The notes under the pieces: model-generated | Told to the model about the DNA's origin: nothing | Databases searched by the model: none | What the model saw: the letters and a program-made list of their open reading frames with translations, nothing else | Part shown: piece after piece, positions 10,363 through 22,620 of the stretch | Numbering within the stretch: position 1 is the first letter of the stretch | How the letters are laid out: the number at the start of each line of letters is the position of its first letter | Position numbers and translations under genes: made by a program | DNA from: Iris pallida | Lineage: Eukaryota; Streptophyta; Magnoliopsida; Asparagales; Iridaceae | Assembly: GCA_029216955.1 (NCBI GenBank) | Contig: JANAVB010003400.1 | Span: 20,223,988 to 20,287,987 of the forward strand | DNA length: 64,000 nucleotides | Direction: 5' to 3'

Positions 10363-11365
10363 TGTAAGCCTCCTAAATTTTTGGGATTTATTTTTGAGTT
10401 TTTCTAAATAATTTATTCTCGATAATTCATTTTTTATTTAATTAATTTTGATCATTAAATGCTCTTTACCGTGACTTGGAATTTTAGAGCATCAGGGATG
10501 CCAGTCTCTGGAAGCTTCCTTCTTGAAGTTTGTAGTAGACGAGATTATCTTCATATTGATATTTCATGTCCCACTCGAACTTGTTTCCTTGTACTCTTTT
10601 TGCGTCGCGCAAGTTCGGGTCAATTTAGACCCTTTAATTATTAATTGAATTCCTACTCTTTTCCTTGACCATCATATGCACGTTACCATGACTTTTAATT
10701 TAGGAGCACAAGGCTAGTCATTCTCTCAAAACCAACTTCTCATGAATGATCTACTCGAGACGCTCTTCATCCATGACCTTCGTGTCCCACTCAGACACTC
10801 CATTTTGTGCTTCATTTTCTTCGCACAACTTTCGGTTCAATTTAGGACAATTAATTATCTACCGTGAAACCTGATTTAATTTCCAATTTAATTTTGGGAC
10901 CCGACATCGATCCAATCCAGTCGACCCAATATATGGCCCTGGCCTGTTTTGAGTCTACTATGCACGTGCCACTTGCGTGCCATCAAATTGATCTCTCTTG
11001 TGCCACCAATTCATTCATGAATTAATTGGTTTAAAATTATTATTTTAATTAAATCTTGGTCCCAAGCTTGTCAAAACTTGGCCCAACACCCAACCCAATT
11101 TGGTGTGACCCTACCATGTCTACCCATATCACCCCACTATTGTATTTGTATTTTCTCAACTCAAAATATCCCTATTTTATATAAATATATCTTTTTCTCT
11201 CTCTCTCTCTCCATTTATATACATAATATATATATGTATATAATATCTCTCTCTCTCATCCTCACCACCCTCTCTCTCCTAACTCACCCTCACAGCCGAC
11301 CTACTTTTCTTCCCTCTCTCTAAATATCTCTCTCTTTCTCTCTCCCTCTATCTCCTTATATAATA

Positions 11366-11512
<147 letters not shown>

Positions 11513-12599
11513 CTAACAATCTCTCTCTCATTTTTTATTCAACACAACTCCCCTCACCTATCACACTCAGCACTCCCCCTCCCCTTCACGTACACGAGCA
11601 CCAGCACAACCCCCCTCTCTCTATATTCATACTCTCTCTCCCTTTCTATATATATTTATATACACACACACATAAATTATTTCTCTTCCTCTCTCTCTCC
11701 CCAAACACCACCAAAAGCAACCTCATCTCTCCCCCACCGACAGCCTTGGCCAGCCGACTTCATCTCCTCCCCGACTCCCCTCTCCTCATCTTCACTACCA
11801 CCTCCATCACTATTCACAACAAACACACACACACACTCCACCATCACCTTCACCATCAACCACCATCATCTTCTCCCCACCACCACCGAGCTCCACCACG
11901 TCCATGGCCACCGCCACCCTCGCCATCCCTGACCGTCGCCTAGCCAGGCCCGGGCACCCCCACAGCAGCAGCCGCAGCAGTAGCAGCGCACTGTGCGCAC
12001 GCGCGGGCCGCCGTCGCACGCCGCCGCGCCGTCGAACGGCGCTGCCGCTGGCCGTGGCCGCCATGGCCGGCCCCCCTTGGCCGGGCGCACCCCCCAGGCA
12101 GGCCCCGTGGCCTCCGCTCCTCTCTCCGACGTGTATCGGAGGCGATCCGTGCGTTTGGCACGGGTTCCCGTCGTGACGAGCTCGAAAACGAAGTCAAAAT
12201 CTCGTTTCAGGACAGCGACTTCGTACAAATTTTCTGGAAAATCCGACCGTTGGATCGGCAAACTCTTTGCTCCGTCACAATTTTGGTATATACCCCTTCA
12301 TCCCTCTCAAATTTCATCCGTTAATTTCGTAGTTTGATACATCAAAACTGCCACCAAGTTGACACTTTATATTATGTTATTTTTGGACAATTTAGTGGAG
12401 CCAACTTCGTCAGCTCGTAACTACGCCATCGCAACTCCGATTGGCGCACTACTAGTTCCTGTATGCAGCTGGTATAACCCTCTTCCTACCCCTCCAGTTT
12501 CGTTTTATTGTGAGCACGTTTGATTGGTTGAATTCGACGTCAAAGTTGGCCGTCCGAATTCATAATTTCCAAGTTGTTAAATTCCATTTTTAAACCCGG

Positions 12600-13240
12600 G
12601 ACTTCGGATTTAATTTCTGACACCACCAGTAGACCCGTGGCATCGTTCTGGCATGTTTTCATATAAATTTTGTTAGATTTGGAGGACGTGGGCCCTGGCA
12701 CGCATTTCGGTACAAAGCGGGTCCCACAGTCCGGATCAGCGGAACTTTTTGATGCCGGCTCATCGAAATCCAATTTTGGATATACCGTTGAGTTCGTATC
12801 GTCATTCTGGACTCGTTGACATATAATTTGCTAGGTTTTAGTGGACATTGGTTCTGGCACACATTTCGGTGCAAGTCGGATACCAATATCCGGGTCAACG
12901 GATCATTTTGAGATCGGCTCATCTGAATCCAATTCTGGATATACCGTTGGGTTCGTATCGTCATTCTGGACTCGTTGACATATAATTTGTTGAGTTTTGA
13001 GGACATTCACTCTGACACGCTTTTTTGTGCAAATCGGTTTCCAATATCCGGGTCAACGGACCAATCTGAGATCGGGTCATCGGAATCTAATTTCGGATAT
13101 ACTGTTGAGTTCGTATCATCATCCTGGATTTATGGACATATAATTTGTTACGTTTAGTGCACTTTTATTTTGGCACATTTTTCGGTACAAAGTGGGTCCG
13201 ACACGGACATCATTTTAGCCTGAAATTACCTTCTTGCCCC
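12600..13240 (+). repeat. 158-bp tandem units in the family A 5' LTR
   Basis: Three to four diverged units. The marker CATCGGAATC or a close variant recurs at 12761, 12920 and 13078, giving spacings of 159 and 158 bp. Each unit holds GGATATACCGTTGAGTTCG and CGTTGACATATAATTTG or close variants. The 3' LTR repeats the pattern at 19566, 19725 and 19883 with the same spacing. Confidence 0.85.
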
Positions 13241-13419
13241 TATGTCCAAATTGGACTTATGGATAGGCTATCCTAGCTAATTTGACCATTTTGGACACGT
13301 TGGTGATGGTTGTTTCACCATCCGACAACATCTGTAGGTTTTTACCCTATTATTATAATCTTTCTCTTTTTGTGGTATTTTGAGATCCGTCGATTCCAAT
13401 GATTTCACCATCACTGAAA

Positions 13420-13690
13420 TTTATATGTTGACCCTGTAGATGTTATAGAGACTAGCTTGACCCTATTTGACCATAGTTGACTACTTTGACTGAACGTCGA
13501 AGTAGAGTCAACATTTGACCTAGGTTAGACTAGTTTTGACCTAGAGTTGACCAGAGTTGACTAGAGTTGACCAGTTGACCAAAAGTCAACTGTAAGTCAA
13601 CCATTGGCCCAGTTTGACCTCGTTTGACCTAGTGTGACTCAGCGTGACCTAGTTTAACTTAGTTGACTGAGTCTGACCTAGATTGCGTAG
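13420..13690 (+). promoter_or_regulatory. TTGAC (W-box-like) cluster in the family A 5' LTR
   Basis: By hand count 17 TTGAC/GTCAA cores occur in about 270 bp, many as TTGACC or TTGACT, some overlapping head to head (TTGACCAAAAGTCAA). TTGAC[CT] is the core bound by plant WRKY factors. The same block is in the 3' LTR at about 20235-20490. A smaller block is in family C (58320-58430). Regulatory use is inferred from motif density only. Confidence 0.5.
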
Positions 13691-14449
13691 CTTATACTAT
13701 AGAATCAAGCCTAACACTGTTGAACCCTAATTAGCTTATATATATCTTATCTTTAGGTCTGTGGCATCACTCTGAGCATCGACCCCATTTGACAGCTCAG
13801 GATCGCAGGCGAGTACATTCACTGATAGTTTTTATTGTCTTGATATCTGCTATATTCGATTCAGTTGTAGTGTCTTACTTGATTCCTAACACGATGGTTC
13901 ACGGACTAGTATATGTCGGATCCTGTCATAAGATGTTGTTCCCGGGTTACTTGGTATATTGGTACATGACTCGACTTGTTACTTGTACTTGTATAGACAT
14001 GGACTTGGGAGTGGACTGATCACCTGCTTTTGAATCCCGTGTCATGACGTGTTATGTCCGGATCCTTTATACTATTCGGAGATGGGGAGTTATTAGTGGT
14101 TGTGTGATCAAATTCCCGTATTGTTCTATTGTACACATTGTTCATAGCTATACCCTCGCCTCACAACGGGTAAAGCCTTACCCTACATCGTTCATAGCTT
14201 TCCATGGTGACCGGTCTTACCGCTCTATTGTACACATTGTTCATAGCCGGTCGGATGGAAAGCCTGATCATGTTTCCCAAGCCGATCACATAATGCTCTA
14301 ATAATTCAAGGCATATTTTATATTTACTTATCTTATCATATATCATATTCTGTTCTACATTCAGTACTTTCTCACCATGCTATGATATTCAGTGACTCAC
14401 ATGTTCTACATGCCTTTATGTTATACCTTGATTGGAGACTAAGTTTTGC

Positions 14450-14510
14450 TCGGAAGAAGGGTTACAACCCCGGTCCTTGTTTGGTTTAAGGATTGTAACT
14501 CAGCTTCCGA
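14450..14510 (+). other. Long hairpin in the family A 5' LTR, shared with family D
   Basis: TCGGAAG (14450-14456) pairs with CTTCCGA (14504-14510), and GTTACAA pairs with TTGTAAC inside it. The loop side CCCCGGTCCTTGTTTGG is identical in family D, where the outer stem has a different but still paired sequence. The 3' LTR copy is at 21241-21301. Confidence 0.7.
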
Positions 14511-14972
14511 ACGGTTCCCAAGTCTTCATATATCTTTGTCTTGTAGTTCATTATACTGTCTCTTATAGAATTTGTCAATTCACATGGAACTGTTGTTAGT
14601 GTTTGTACTTGCTCATTTTCCTGACAGGATACCGTTAATAATATTTTAGGAGTTGTTATACTATTAGTGGACTTCATGATGTTGCTAGCTGAGGTGGATC
14701 TCACTATTTCTTCTATGTGAGTTGTCTGGTAGTTGTTCTTAGTTCGTCTTGTTTTTTCCTTCTTTATTTTCATGTCTTATGATTCCTTCTAGTAGTTTCT
14801 AGTTGTTCTTGTGCCTTAGCTATCTTTCATGTCTTATCTTCTTTAGATGTTGGGTTGTGATTGAGTACATTTGTAGTTCATGGACTTTCTAGATGTAGTG
14901 TATATTTATTGGGTATTAGACAGCGTTCTACCGTCGATACTGCGGCGTAGGCTGGGCGTGGCCCACGTACTC

Positions 14973-14992
14973 GTATCCGTATATCCGGGTGT
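14973..14992 (+). other. U5-terminal hairpin, family A
   Basis: GTATCCG pairs with CGGGTGT (7 bp with wobble pairs) around a 6-nt loop, 11 nt before the LTR end. Families B (37381-37399), C (57008-57026) and D (41604-41632) have a hairpin in the same place with different bases. Confidence 0.6.
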
Positions 14993-15052
14993 GGGTCGTG
15001 ACACGTTTCTAGTGGTGGCCCATGCAGGTCAGTCTTTGTAATTAATGCGAAG

Positions 15053-15088
15053 TCGTGGTAGTACTTGAGCTTTTCTGTACTACTGCGA
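15053..15088 (+). ncRNA. Post-PBS stem-loop of family A (candidate packaging or dimerisation signal)
   Basis: TCGTGGTAGTAC pairs along all 12 positions with GTACTACTGCGA (two wobble pairs) around a 12-nt loop. It starts 50 nt into the transcript interior. Families B and C hold a hairpin at the equivalent place with changed bases but kept pairing. In retroelements, packaging and dimer-linkage hairpins lie in this part of the RNA; the role here is inferred. Confidence 0.65.
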
Positions 15089-15659
15089 GCCTGCCCTAGG
15101 ATTAAGGTTGAGTAATGAAATATTTTAGGAATTTGGTACTCAGTCACATATTAGGAACTCCTGGTAGATTCCATGGATGACCCCTGGAAATCTTATTTCA
15201 AACTTTTTGAAACTTTTTCCATTTGTTCCTATCCGTCCTGATTTCTGAAACATCTGTCCGTTATCAACTTTATTCTTTCTTGGAATGAGTTTGTGGACCC
15301 CAGAGGGAAGATATAAGTTGAACTTATATATCTTCTAGGTTGAGACGAGAATATGATTTGCCAGTCTCATATCAGGTTGAGATTGTTTTAGATTATATTC
15401 CAATGACTTCCTTTATCTTGACCTAGATAGTACCTTTGGACATCTCCTGAGAATTTTCTTCTAAACCCTATCTCGAAATTTGTTTCCGCTAGTTTCCATT
15501 CACTTATCTTTGATTCGTTGTTAAATTTTAAATCTTGATGTTCGTTCGTTGTTGACTTCGATTTTGATTTTGTTTGAGATAAGTTTTTAAGGATTGAGTT
15601 AAGATATCCTGGTAAATATATTTGATAGAGACGATGAGAACGATAAATGTCTACTTTAT

Positions 15660-15880
15660 TTATGGAGTTTAAAATTTATCGCAGTCATATTGCTAGCCTA
15701 ACAAGGGCATGGAGCATGATTTTGGATATACTATCCAGGTTATGGCATTTAGATTCTCTTACAGCCATACCGGTTGGCGTGGTAAGGAATCTAGATGACA
15801 TGATTTTAGGGTGTATACCCTAGTTATGGACTCTATCGTTTATTGCAGCTATGTTTACTGGCGTGGCAAAATTCTGGCAA
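15660..15880 (+). repeat. Interior repeat unit, family A (2-3 copies)
   Basis: Two clear copies (15738-15800, 15821-15878) and one weaker copy (about 15660-15716) share GTTATGG near the start, GCAGC or ACAGCC in the middle and TGGCGTGG near the end. The same unit is in family B (51465-51550, 51655-51735) and family C (about 63095-63335), on the minus strand there because those elements are inverted. Confidence 0.65.
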
Positions 15881-17226
15881 TATGATTCTGGATAGACGTG
15901 TATAGTTATCAGGTCATATCTTAAATTGATTCACTTCTTTTTGACCAAATGATGAGGATAATTCATACCCTTATTTCTCAACTTATCATTCATTTCTTTT
16001 CTCATCGTATGATGATTTCCTCATCTTGCCATCATTTTCTTTGACTTGTTTTGCTATGTCTTGATTACACCAATCACTTATCTCATATCTACATTTGTCA
16101 TCTACACTTGAAAACTCTAAAAATTTTGAAATTTTCATATCTCAATTGTTTCTTAAATTTCGATACTGTTAAGATTTTGATTCCCTTCTGTCCAAGACCA
16201 ATCAATTTTGGTCGTCTTGTTTATCGTACCAAAGAGTCTTGGTTGCTGACTATTCCTTTGTGACTTGGATTTTCATCCTTGGACGCTCGTGTCCAGACTT
16301 CGTTGATCTTATTCTCCATCTTGCCCAAATTTTGATTTACTCGAAGGTTGATCAACTTAGATCGTGTTGAGACAAATTTCTTTATCGTGGTTGGATTTCA
16401 ATGCTATTAACCCTCGTGCATTGCCTTCTGATTTTGATCATGTTTGGATTTTGAATACTCGTGCCTAAACTCTTTTCGACCCTGATTTAATTTTCTGGTT
16501 ATATCTGAACTCATTGTGCTTAGTCGTACCCAGATGACCTGGCGTGACTACGCCGACTTAAATCATTTGATCATGATTTTAACGATCATAACTATATATT
16601 TTATCTTGCCTCAAACTTGTGCCAAAAAAATTTTGACTTGATTGTAATCGGACGAAGCTCAAGTTTTGATTTCGTTATCATACCTCTATCGTGCCAAGTG
16701 AACTTAGACTATTTCCAATTTTAATCACGTTCGAACTTGGATCGTATTTCATGATTTTATTAATCATACTCCTTAATCTTTGATCGGGCCTATAAGACCT
16801 TGACTTTGATCCTTGTTTGTGTCTGAAATTTTATCCCAACCATGCCAAACCTTATTTTGGTCATGGTTAGCTTTTCATCTTGATCGGGCCTGTGCGACTT
16901 TCGGGTTGATTTCCATCAACCTAAGTCCTACAGATCACCCCGTACTTGAACTTCATGTATATCTTCGATTCTCTTAATCGTCTCTAAAATCGTGCCCCAA
17001 AGACTTGACTTATTTTGAAATCATGCACATATGATTTTGTTCATATTATGATTCTATCATGCCAAATCCCTCATCGTGCCTGAACAATTTTGAATTGATT
17101 ATCTTGATCGTGCAAAACTTGTCATTCTTGGATCGTGCCTAAAATATTGCCTAAATCTTCTATCATGTTTTAACCCTACTACCAACCTTTAATTTCGAGG
17201 ACGAAATTTTTATAAGGTGGGTAGGA

Positions 17227-18260
17227 TGTAAGCCCCCTAAATTTCTGGGATTTATTTTTGAATTTTTCTAAATAATTTATTCTCGATAATTCATTTTTTA
17301 TTTAATTAATTTTGATCATTAAATGCTCTTTACCGTGACTTGGAATTCTAAAGCATCAGGGATGCCAGTCTCTGGAAACTTCCTTCTTGAAGTTAGTAGT
17401 AGACGAGATTATCTTCATATTGATATTTCGTGTCCCACTCGAACTTGTTCCCTTGTACTCTTTCTGTGTCGCGCAAGTTCGGGTCAATTTAGACCCTTTA
17501 ATTATTAATTGAATTCCCACTATTTTCCTTGATCATCATATGCACGTTACCATGACTTTTAATTTAGGAGCACAAGGCTAGTCATTCTCTCGAAACCAAC
17601 TTCTCATGAATGATCTACTCGAGACGCTCTTCACCCATGACCTTCGTGTCCCACTCAGACACTCCATTTTGTGCTTCATTTTCTTCGCACAACTTTCGGT
17701 TCAATTTAGGACAATTAATTATCTACCGTGAAACCTGATTTAATTTCCAATTTAATTTCAGGACCCGACATCGATCCAATCCAGTTGACCCAATATATGG
17801 CCCTGGCCTGTTTTGAGTCTACTATGCACATGCCACTTGCGTGCCATCAAATTGATCTCTCTTGTGCCCCCAATTCATCCATGAATTAATTGGTTTAAAA
17901 TTATTATTTTAATTAAATCTTGGTCCCAAGCTTGTCCAAACTTAGCCCAATACCCAACCCAATTTGGTGTAACCCTACCATGTCTACCCATATCACCCCA
18001 CTATTGTATTTACATTTTCTCTACTCAAAATATCCCTATTTTATATAAATATATCTTTTTCTCTCTCTCTCTCCATTTATATACATAATATATATATGTA
18101 TATAATAACTCTCTCTCTCATCCTCACCACCCTCTCTCTCCTAACTCACCCTCACAGTCGACCTACTTTTCCCCTATCTCTCTAAATATCTCTCTCTTTC
18201 TCTCTCCCTCTATCTCCATATATAATAATACACACACACATATATATATTATATATACTA

Positions 18261-18339
<79 letters not shown>

Positions 18340-21300
18340 ATTCAACACAACTCCCCTCACCTATCACACTCAGCACTCCCCCTCCCCTTCACGTACACGA
18401 GCACCAGCACACCCCCCATCTCTCTATATTCATACTCCCTCTCTCCCTTTCTATATATATTTATATACACATACACATAAATTATTTCTCTTCCTCTCTC
18501 TCTCTCCCCAAACACCATCAACAGCAACCTCATCTCTCTCCCCCCCCGACAGCCTTGGCCGGCCGACTTTATCTCCTCCCCGACTCCCTCTCCTCCTCTT
18601 CCCTACCACCTCCATCACCATTCGCAACAAACACACACACACTCCACCATCACCTTCACCATCAACCACCATCATCTTCTCACCACCACCACCGAGCTCC
18701 ACCACGTCCATGGCCACCGCCACCCTCGCCATGCCTGACCGCCGCCTAGCCAGGCCCGCGCACCCGTATAGCAGCAGCAGCAACGCACTGTACGCGCGCG
18801 CGGGCCGCCGTCGCGCGCTGCCGCGCCGCCGTGCCGCAGCACGGCGCTGTCGCCGCCCGTGGCCGCCGTGGGCCGGCCCCCCTTGGCCGGGCGCACCCCT
18901 CAGGCAGGCCCCATGGCCTCCGCTCCTCTCTCCGACGTGTATCGGAGGCGATCCGTGCGTTTGGCACGGGTTCCCGTCGTGACGAGCTCGAAAACGAAGT
19001 CAGAATCTCATTTCAGGACAACAACTTTGTACAGATATTTGGACAATCCGACCGTTGGATCGACAAACTCTTTGCTCCGTCACCATCTCGGTTTATACCC
19101 CTTCATCCCTCTCAAATTTCATCCGTTAATTTCGTCGTTTGATACATCAAAACTGGCCACCAAGTTGACATTTTAAATTGTGTTATTTTTGGACAGTTTT
19201 GTGGAGCCAACTTCGTCAGCTCGTAACTCCGTCATCGCAGCTCTGGTTCGCGCGCTACTAGTTCCTGTGTGCAGCAGGTATAACCCTCTTCCTACCCCTC
19301 CAGTTTCGTTTCATTGTGAGCACGTTTGATTGGTTGAATTCGACGCCAAAGTTGGTCGTCCGAATTCGTAAGTTCCAAGTTGTTAAATTCCATTTTTGAA
19401 CCCGGGACTTCGGATTCAATTTCTGACACCACAAGTAGACTCGTGGCGTCGTTCTGGCACGTTTTCATATGAAGTTTGTTAGATTTGGAGGACGTGGACC
19501 TTGGCACGTATTTTGGTGCAAAGCGGGTCCCACAGTCCGGATAAACGGGACTTTTTGATTTCGGCTCATCGGAATCCAATTTCGGATATACCGTTGAGTT
19601 CGTATCGTCATTCTGGACTCGTTGACATATAATTTGCTAGGTTTTAGTGGACATTGGTTCCGGCACGCATTTCGTGCAAGTCAGATACCAATAGCCGGGT
19701 CAACGAATCATTTTGAGATCGGCTCATCGGAATCTAATTCTGGATATACCGTTAGGTTTGTATCGTCATTCTGGACTCGTTGACATATAATTTGCTAATT
19801 TTTTAGGACATTGGCTCCAACACGCTTTTCCGTGCAAATCGTTTTCCAATATCCGGGTCAACGGACCAATCTGAGATCGGTTCATCGGAATCCAATTTCG
19901 GATATACCGTTGAGTTCGTTTCATCATTCTGGATTCATGGACATATAATTTGTTAGGTTTAGTGCACTTTTATTTTGGCACATTTTTCGGTACAAAGTAG
20001 GTCCGACACGGACACCATTTTGGCCCGAAATTACCTTCTTACCCCTATATCCAAATTGGACTGATGGATAGGCTATCCTAGCTAATTTGACCATTCTGGA
20101 CACGTTGGTGATGGTTGTTTCACCATCCGACAACATCTCTAGGTTTTCACCCTATTATTATAATCTTTCTCTTTTTGTGGTATTTTGAGATCCATCGATT
20201 CCAATGATTTCACCATCACTGGAATTTATATGTTGACCCTGTAGATGTTATAGAGACTAGCTTGACCCTGTTTGACCATGGTTGACTACTTTGACTGAAC
20301 GTCGAAGTAGCGTCAACATTTGACCTAGGTTAGACTAGTTTTGACCTAGAGTTGACCAGAGTTGACTAGAGTTGACCAGTTGACCAAAAGTCAACTGTAA
20401 GTCAACCATTGGCCCAGTTTGACCTAGTGTGACTCAGTGTGACCTAGTTTGACTTAGTTGACTAAGTCTGACCTAGATTGTGTAGCTTATACTATAGAAT
20501 CAAGCCTAACACTGTTGAAACCCTAATTAGCTTATATATATCTTATCTTTAGGTCTGTGGCATCACTCTGAGCATCGACCCCATTTGACAGCTCAGGACC
20601 GCAGGAGAGTACATTCACTGATAGTTTTCATTGTCTTGATATCTGCTATATCCGATTCAGTTATAGTGTCTTACTTGATTCCTAACACGATGGTTCACGG
20701 ACTAGTATATGTCGAATCCTGTCATGAGATGTTGTTCCCATGTTACTTGGTATATTGGTACATGACTCGACTTGTTACTTGTACTTGTATAGACATGGAC
20801 TTGGGAGTGGGTTGATCACCTGCTTTTGAATCCAGTGTCATGATGTGTTATGTCCGGATCCTTTATACTATTCGGGAATGGTGAGTTATTAGTAGTTATG
20901 CGATCAAATTCCCACATTGTTCTATTATACACATTGTTCAAAGCTATACCCTCGCCTCACGACGGGTAAAACCTTACCCTACGTCGTTCATAGCTTTCCA
21001 TGGTGACCGGCCTTACCGCTCTATTATACACATTGTTCATAGCCGGTCGGATGGAAAGCCTGATCATGTTTCCCAAGCCGATCACATAACGCTCTAATAA
21101 TTCAAGGCACATTTTATATTTACTTATCATATATCCTTTTCTGTTCTACATTCAGTACTTTCTCACCATGCTATGATATTCAGTGACTCACATGTTCTAC
21201 ATGCCTTTATGTTATACCTTGATTGGAGACTAAGTTCTGCTCGGAAGAAGGGTTACAACCCCGGTCCTTGTTTGGTTTAAGGGTTGTAACTCAGCTTCCG

Positions 21301-21793
21301 AACGGTTCCCAAGTCTTCATATATCTTTGTCTTGTAGTTCATTATACTGTCTCTTATAGAATTTGTCAATTCACATGGAACTGCTGTTAGTGTTTGTACT
21401 TGCTCATTTTCCTGACAGAATACCGTTGATAATATTTTAGGAGTTGTTATACTATTAGTGGACTTCATGATGTTGCTAGCTGAGGTAGATCTCACTATTT
21501 CTTCTCTGTGAGTTGTCTGGTAGTTGTTCTTAGTTCGTCTTGTTTTTCCTTCTTTATTTTCCTGTCTTATGATTCCTTCTAGTAGTTTCTAGTTGTTCTT
21601 GTGCCTTAGTAATCTTTCCTGTCTTATCTTCTTTAGATGTTGGGTTGTGATTGAGTACATTTGTAGTTCATGGACTTTCTAGATGTAGTGTATATTTATT
21701 GGGTACTAGACAGCGTTCTATCGCCGATACTGCGGCGTAGGCTGGGCGTGGCCCACGTACTCGTATCCGTATATCCGGGTGCGGGTCGTGACA
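17227..21793 (+). repeat. Family A 3' LTR
   Basis: It has the same order of parts as the 5' LTR: TATA box at 18042-18051, GC-rich leader at about 18690-18985 with a 90-codon frame (18710-18982), 158-bp units, TTGAC block, hairpin at 21241-21301 and terminal GGGTCGTGACA. The leader frames of the two LTRs differ by indels that sum to zero, and the last 40 or so residues match. The TSD TGTGA follows at 21794-21798. Confidence 0.9.
18265..18332. repeat. (TC)n microsatellite in the family A 3' LTR
   Basis: About 34 TC units in an unbroken run. The 5' LTR has only about five at the same place. Confidence 0.95.
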
Positions 21794-21798
21794 TGTGA

Positions 21799-22620
21799 TC
21801 TTAGGGATCAAGATCATCCGGACATACTGGACTGGCGCTGTTGCAGTCTCATTATATTGAGAAGATGATCACACGCTACGGGTACCAGGATCTTCCAAGG
21901 ATCGATATGCCTTACAGGTGTGATCTGAAGTTGAAGCCTAATTCGAGGGAAAGCGTCAGGCAGTTGGAGTATGCAAGCGTCATCGGAAGTTTGATGTATG
22001 ATACTACTGCGACAAGGCCTGATATAGCTTTCGCCGTGGGAATGCTGAGTCGTTTCACGAGCAACCGAGGCATTAAGCACTAAAAAGCTGTAAAATAGGT
22101 AATAAGATATCTCAAGAAGACTCACACATATGAACTGTACTACAACGGAGATCCGCTGGTAGTAGAAGGCTTCAGTGATGCCAGCTGGTGCTTAGAGTTG
22201 AAGAGCGAGAGGTCCACAAGTGGATTCATTTTTACAATGAGTGGAGCCGCTATATCGTGGAAGTCGAAGAAGCAGACTATGCTCTCTCGTTCCTCCATGG
22301 AATCAGAGTTATTTGCACTTGATACCACAGCAGAGGAATCAGAATGGCTTCGGGAGCTCATGTATGATCTTTCAGTGGTTAGGGCACAAATACCGGCAAT
22401 ACCGATATACTGCGACAACCAGGCGACTACGGTGGTGGCATCAAATGACCTTTTCAATAGGAAGAAGAGGACTGTACGGTTAAAGCATAGGGCAGTACAT
22501 GATCTCATCAAGAGAGGTGTCATTGCAGTGATTGATGTTCGGTGTCAGAAGATCCTGGCGAATCCGTTCACCAAGGGCCTCAAGCGCTAGCTGGTCGATG
22601 ACACAGCAAGTAAAATGGGC
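21799..22620 (+). pseudogene. Copia-1 pol fragment: 3' part of reverse transcriptase and RNase H
   Basis: Joined to the piece ending at 10362, this restores the copia-2 order: SHYIEKMITRYGY, then TRPDIAFAVGMLSRF, DASWC, SMESELFALD, YCDNQATT and LKHRAVHDLI. The last group contains the Asp and Glu residues typical of RNase H. A TAA at 22081 and further stops follow, so no active enzyme can be made. The Asp of DASWC and Glu of SMESE are still present. The fragment ends shortly after ANPFTKGLK. Confidence 0.85.

Larger units (their letters stand above)
15004..17226 (+). other. Family A interior, non-coding
   Basis: The interior starts with a primer-binding-site region shared by families A to D (TGGTGGCCCATGCAGGTC from 15014), followed by the hairpin at 15053-15088. 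Repeated units sharing GCAG and GGCGTGGC lie at about 15660-15880. From about 16280 the sequence is made of loosely repeated 20-40-bp pieces with ATCGTGCC and TTGATC cores. It ends with the polypurine tract AAGGTGGGTAGGA (17214-17226). No ORF over about 70 codons is seen. The tRNA that would pair with the PBS was not identified. Confidence 0.8.
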
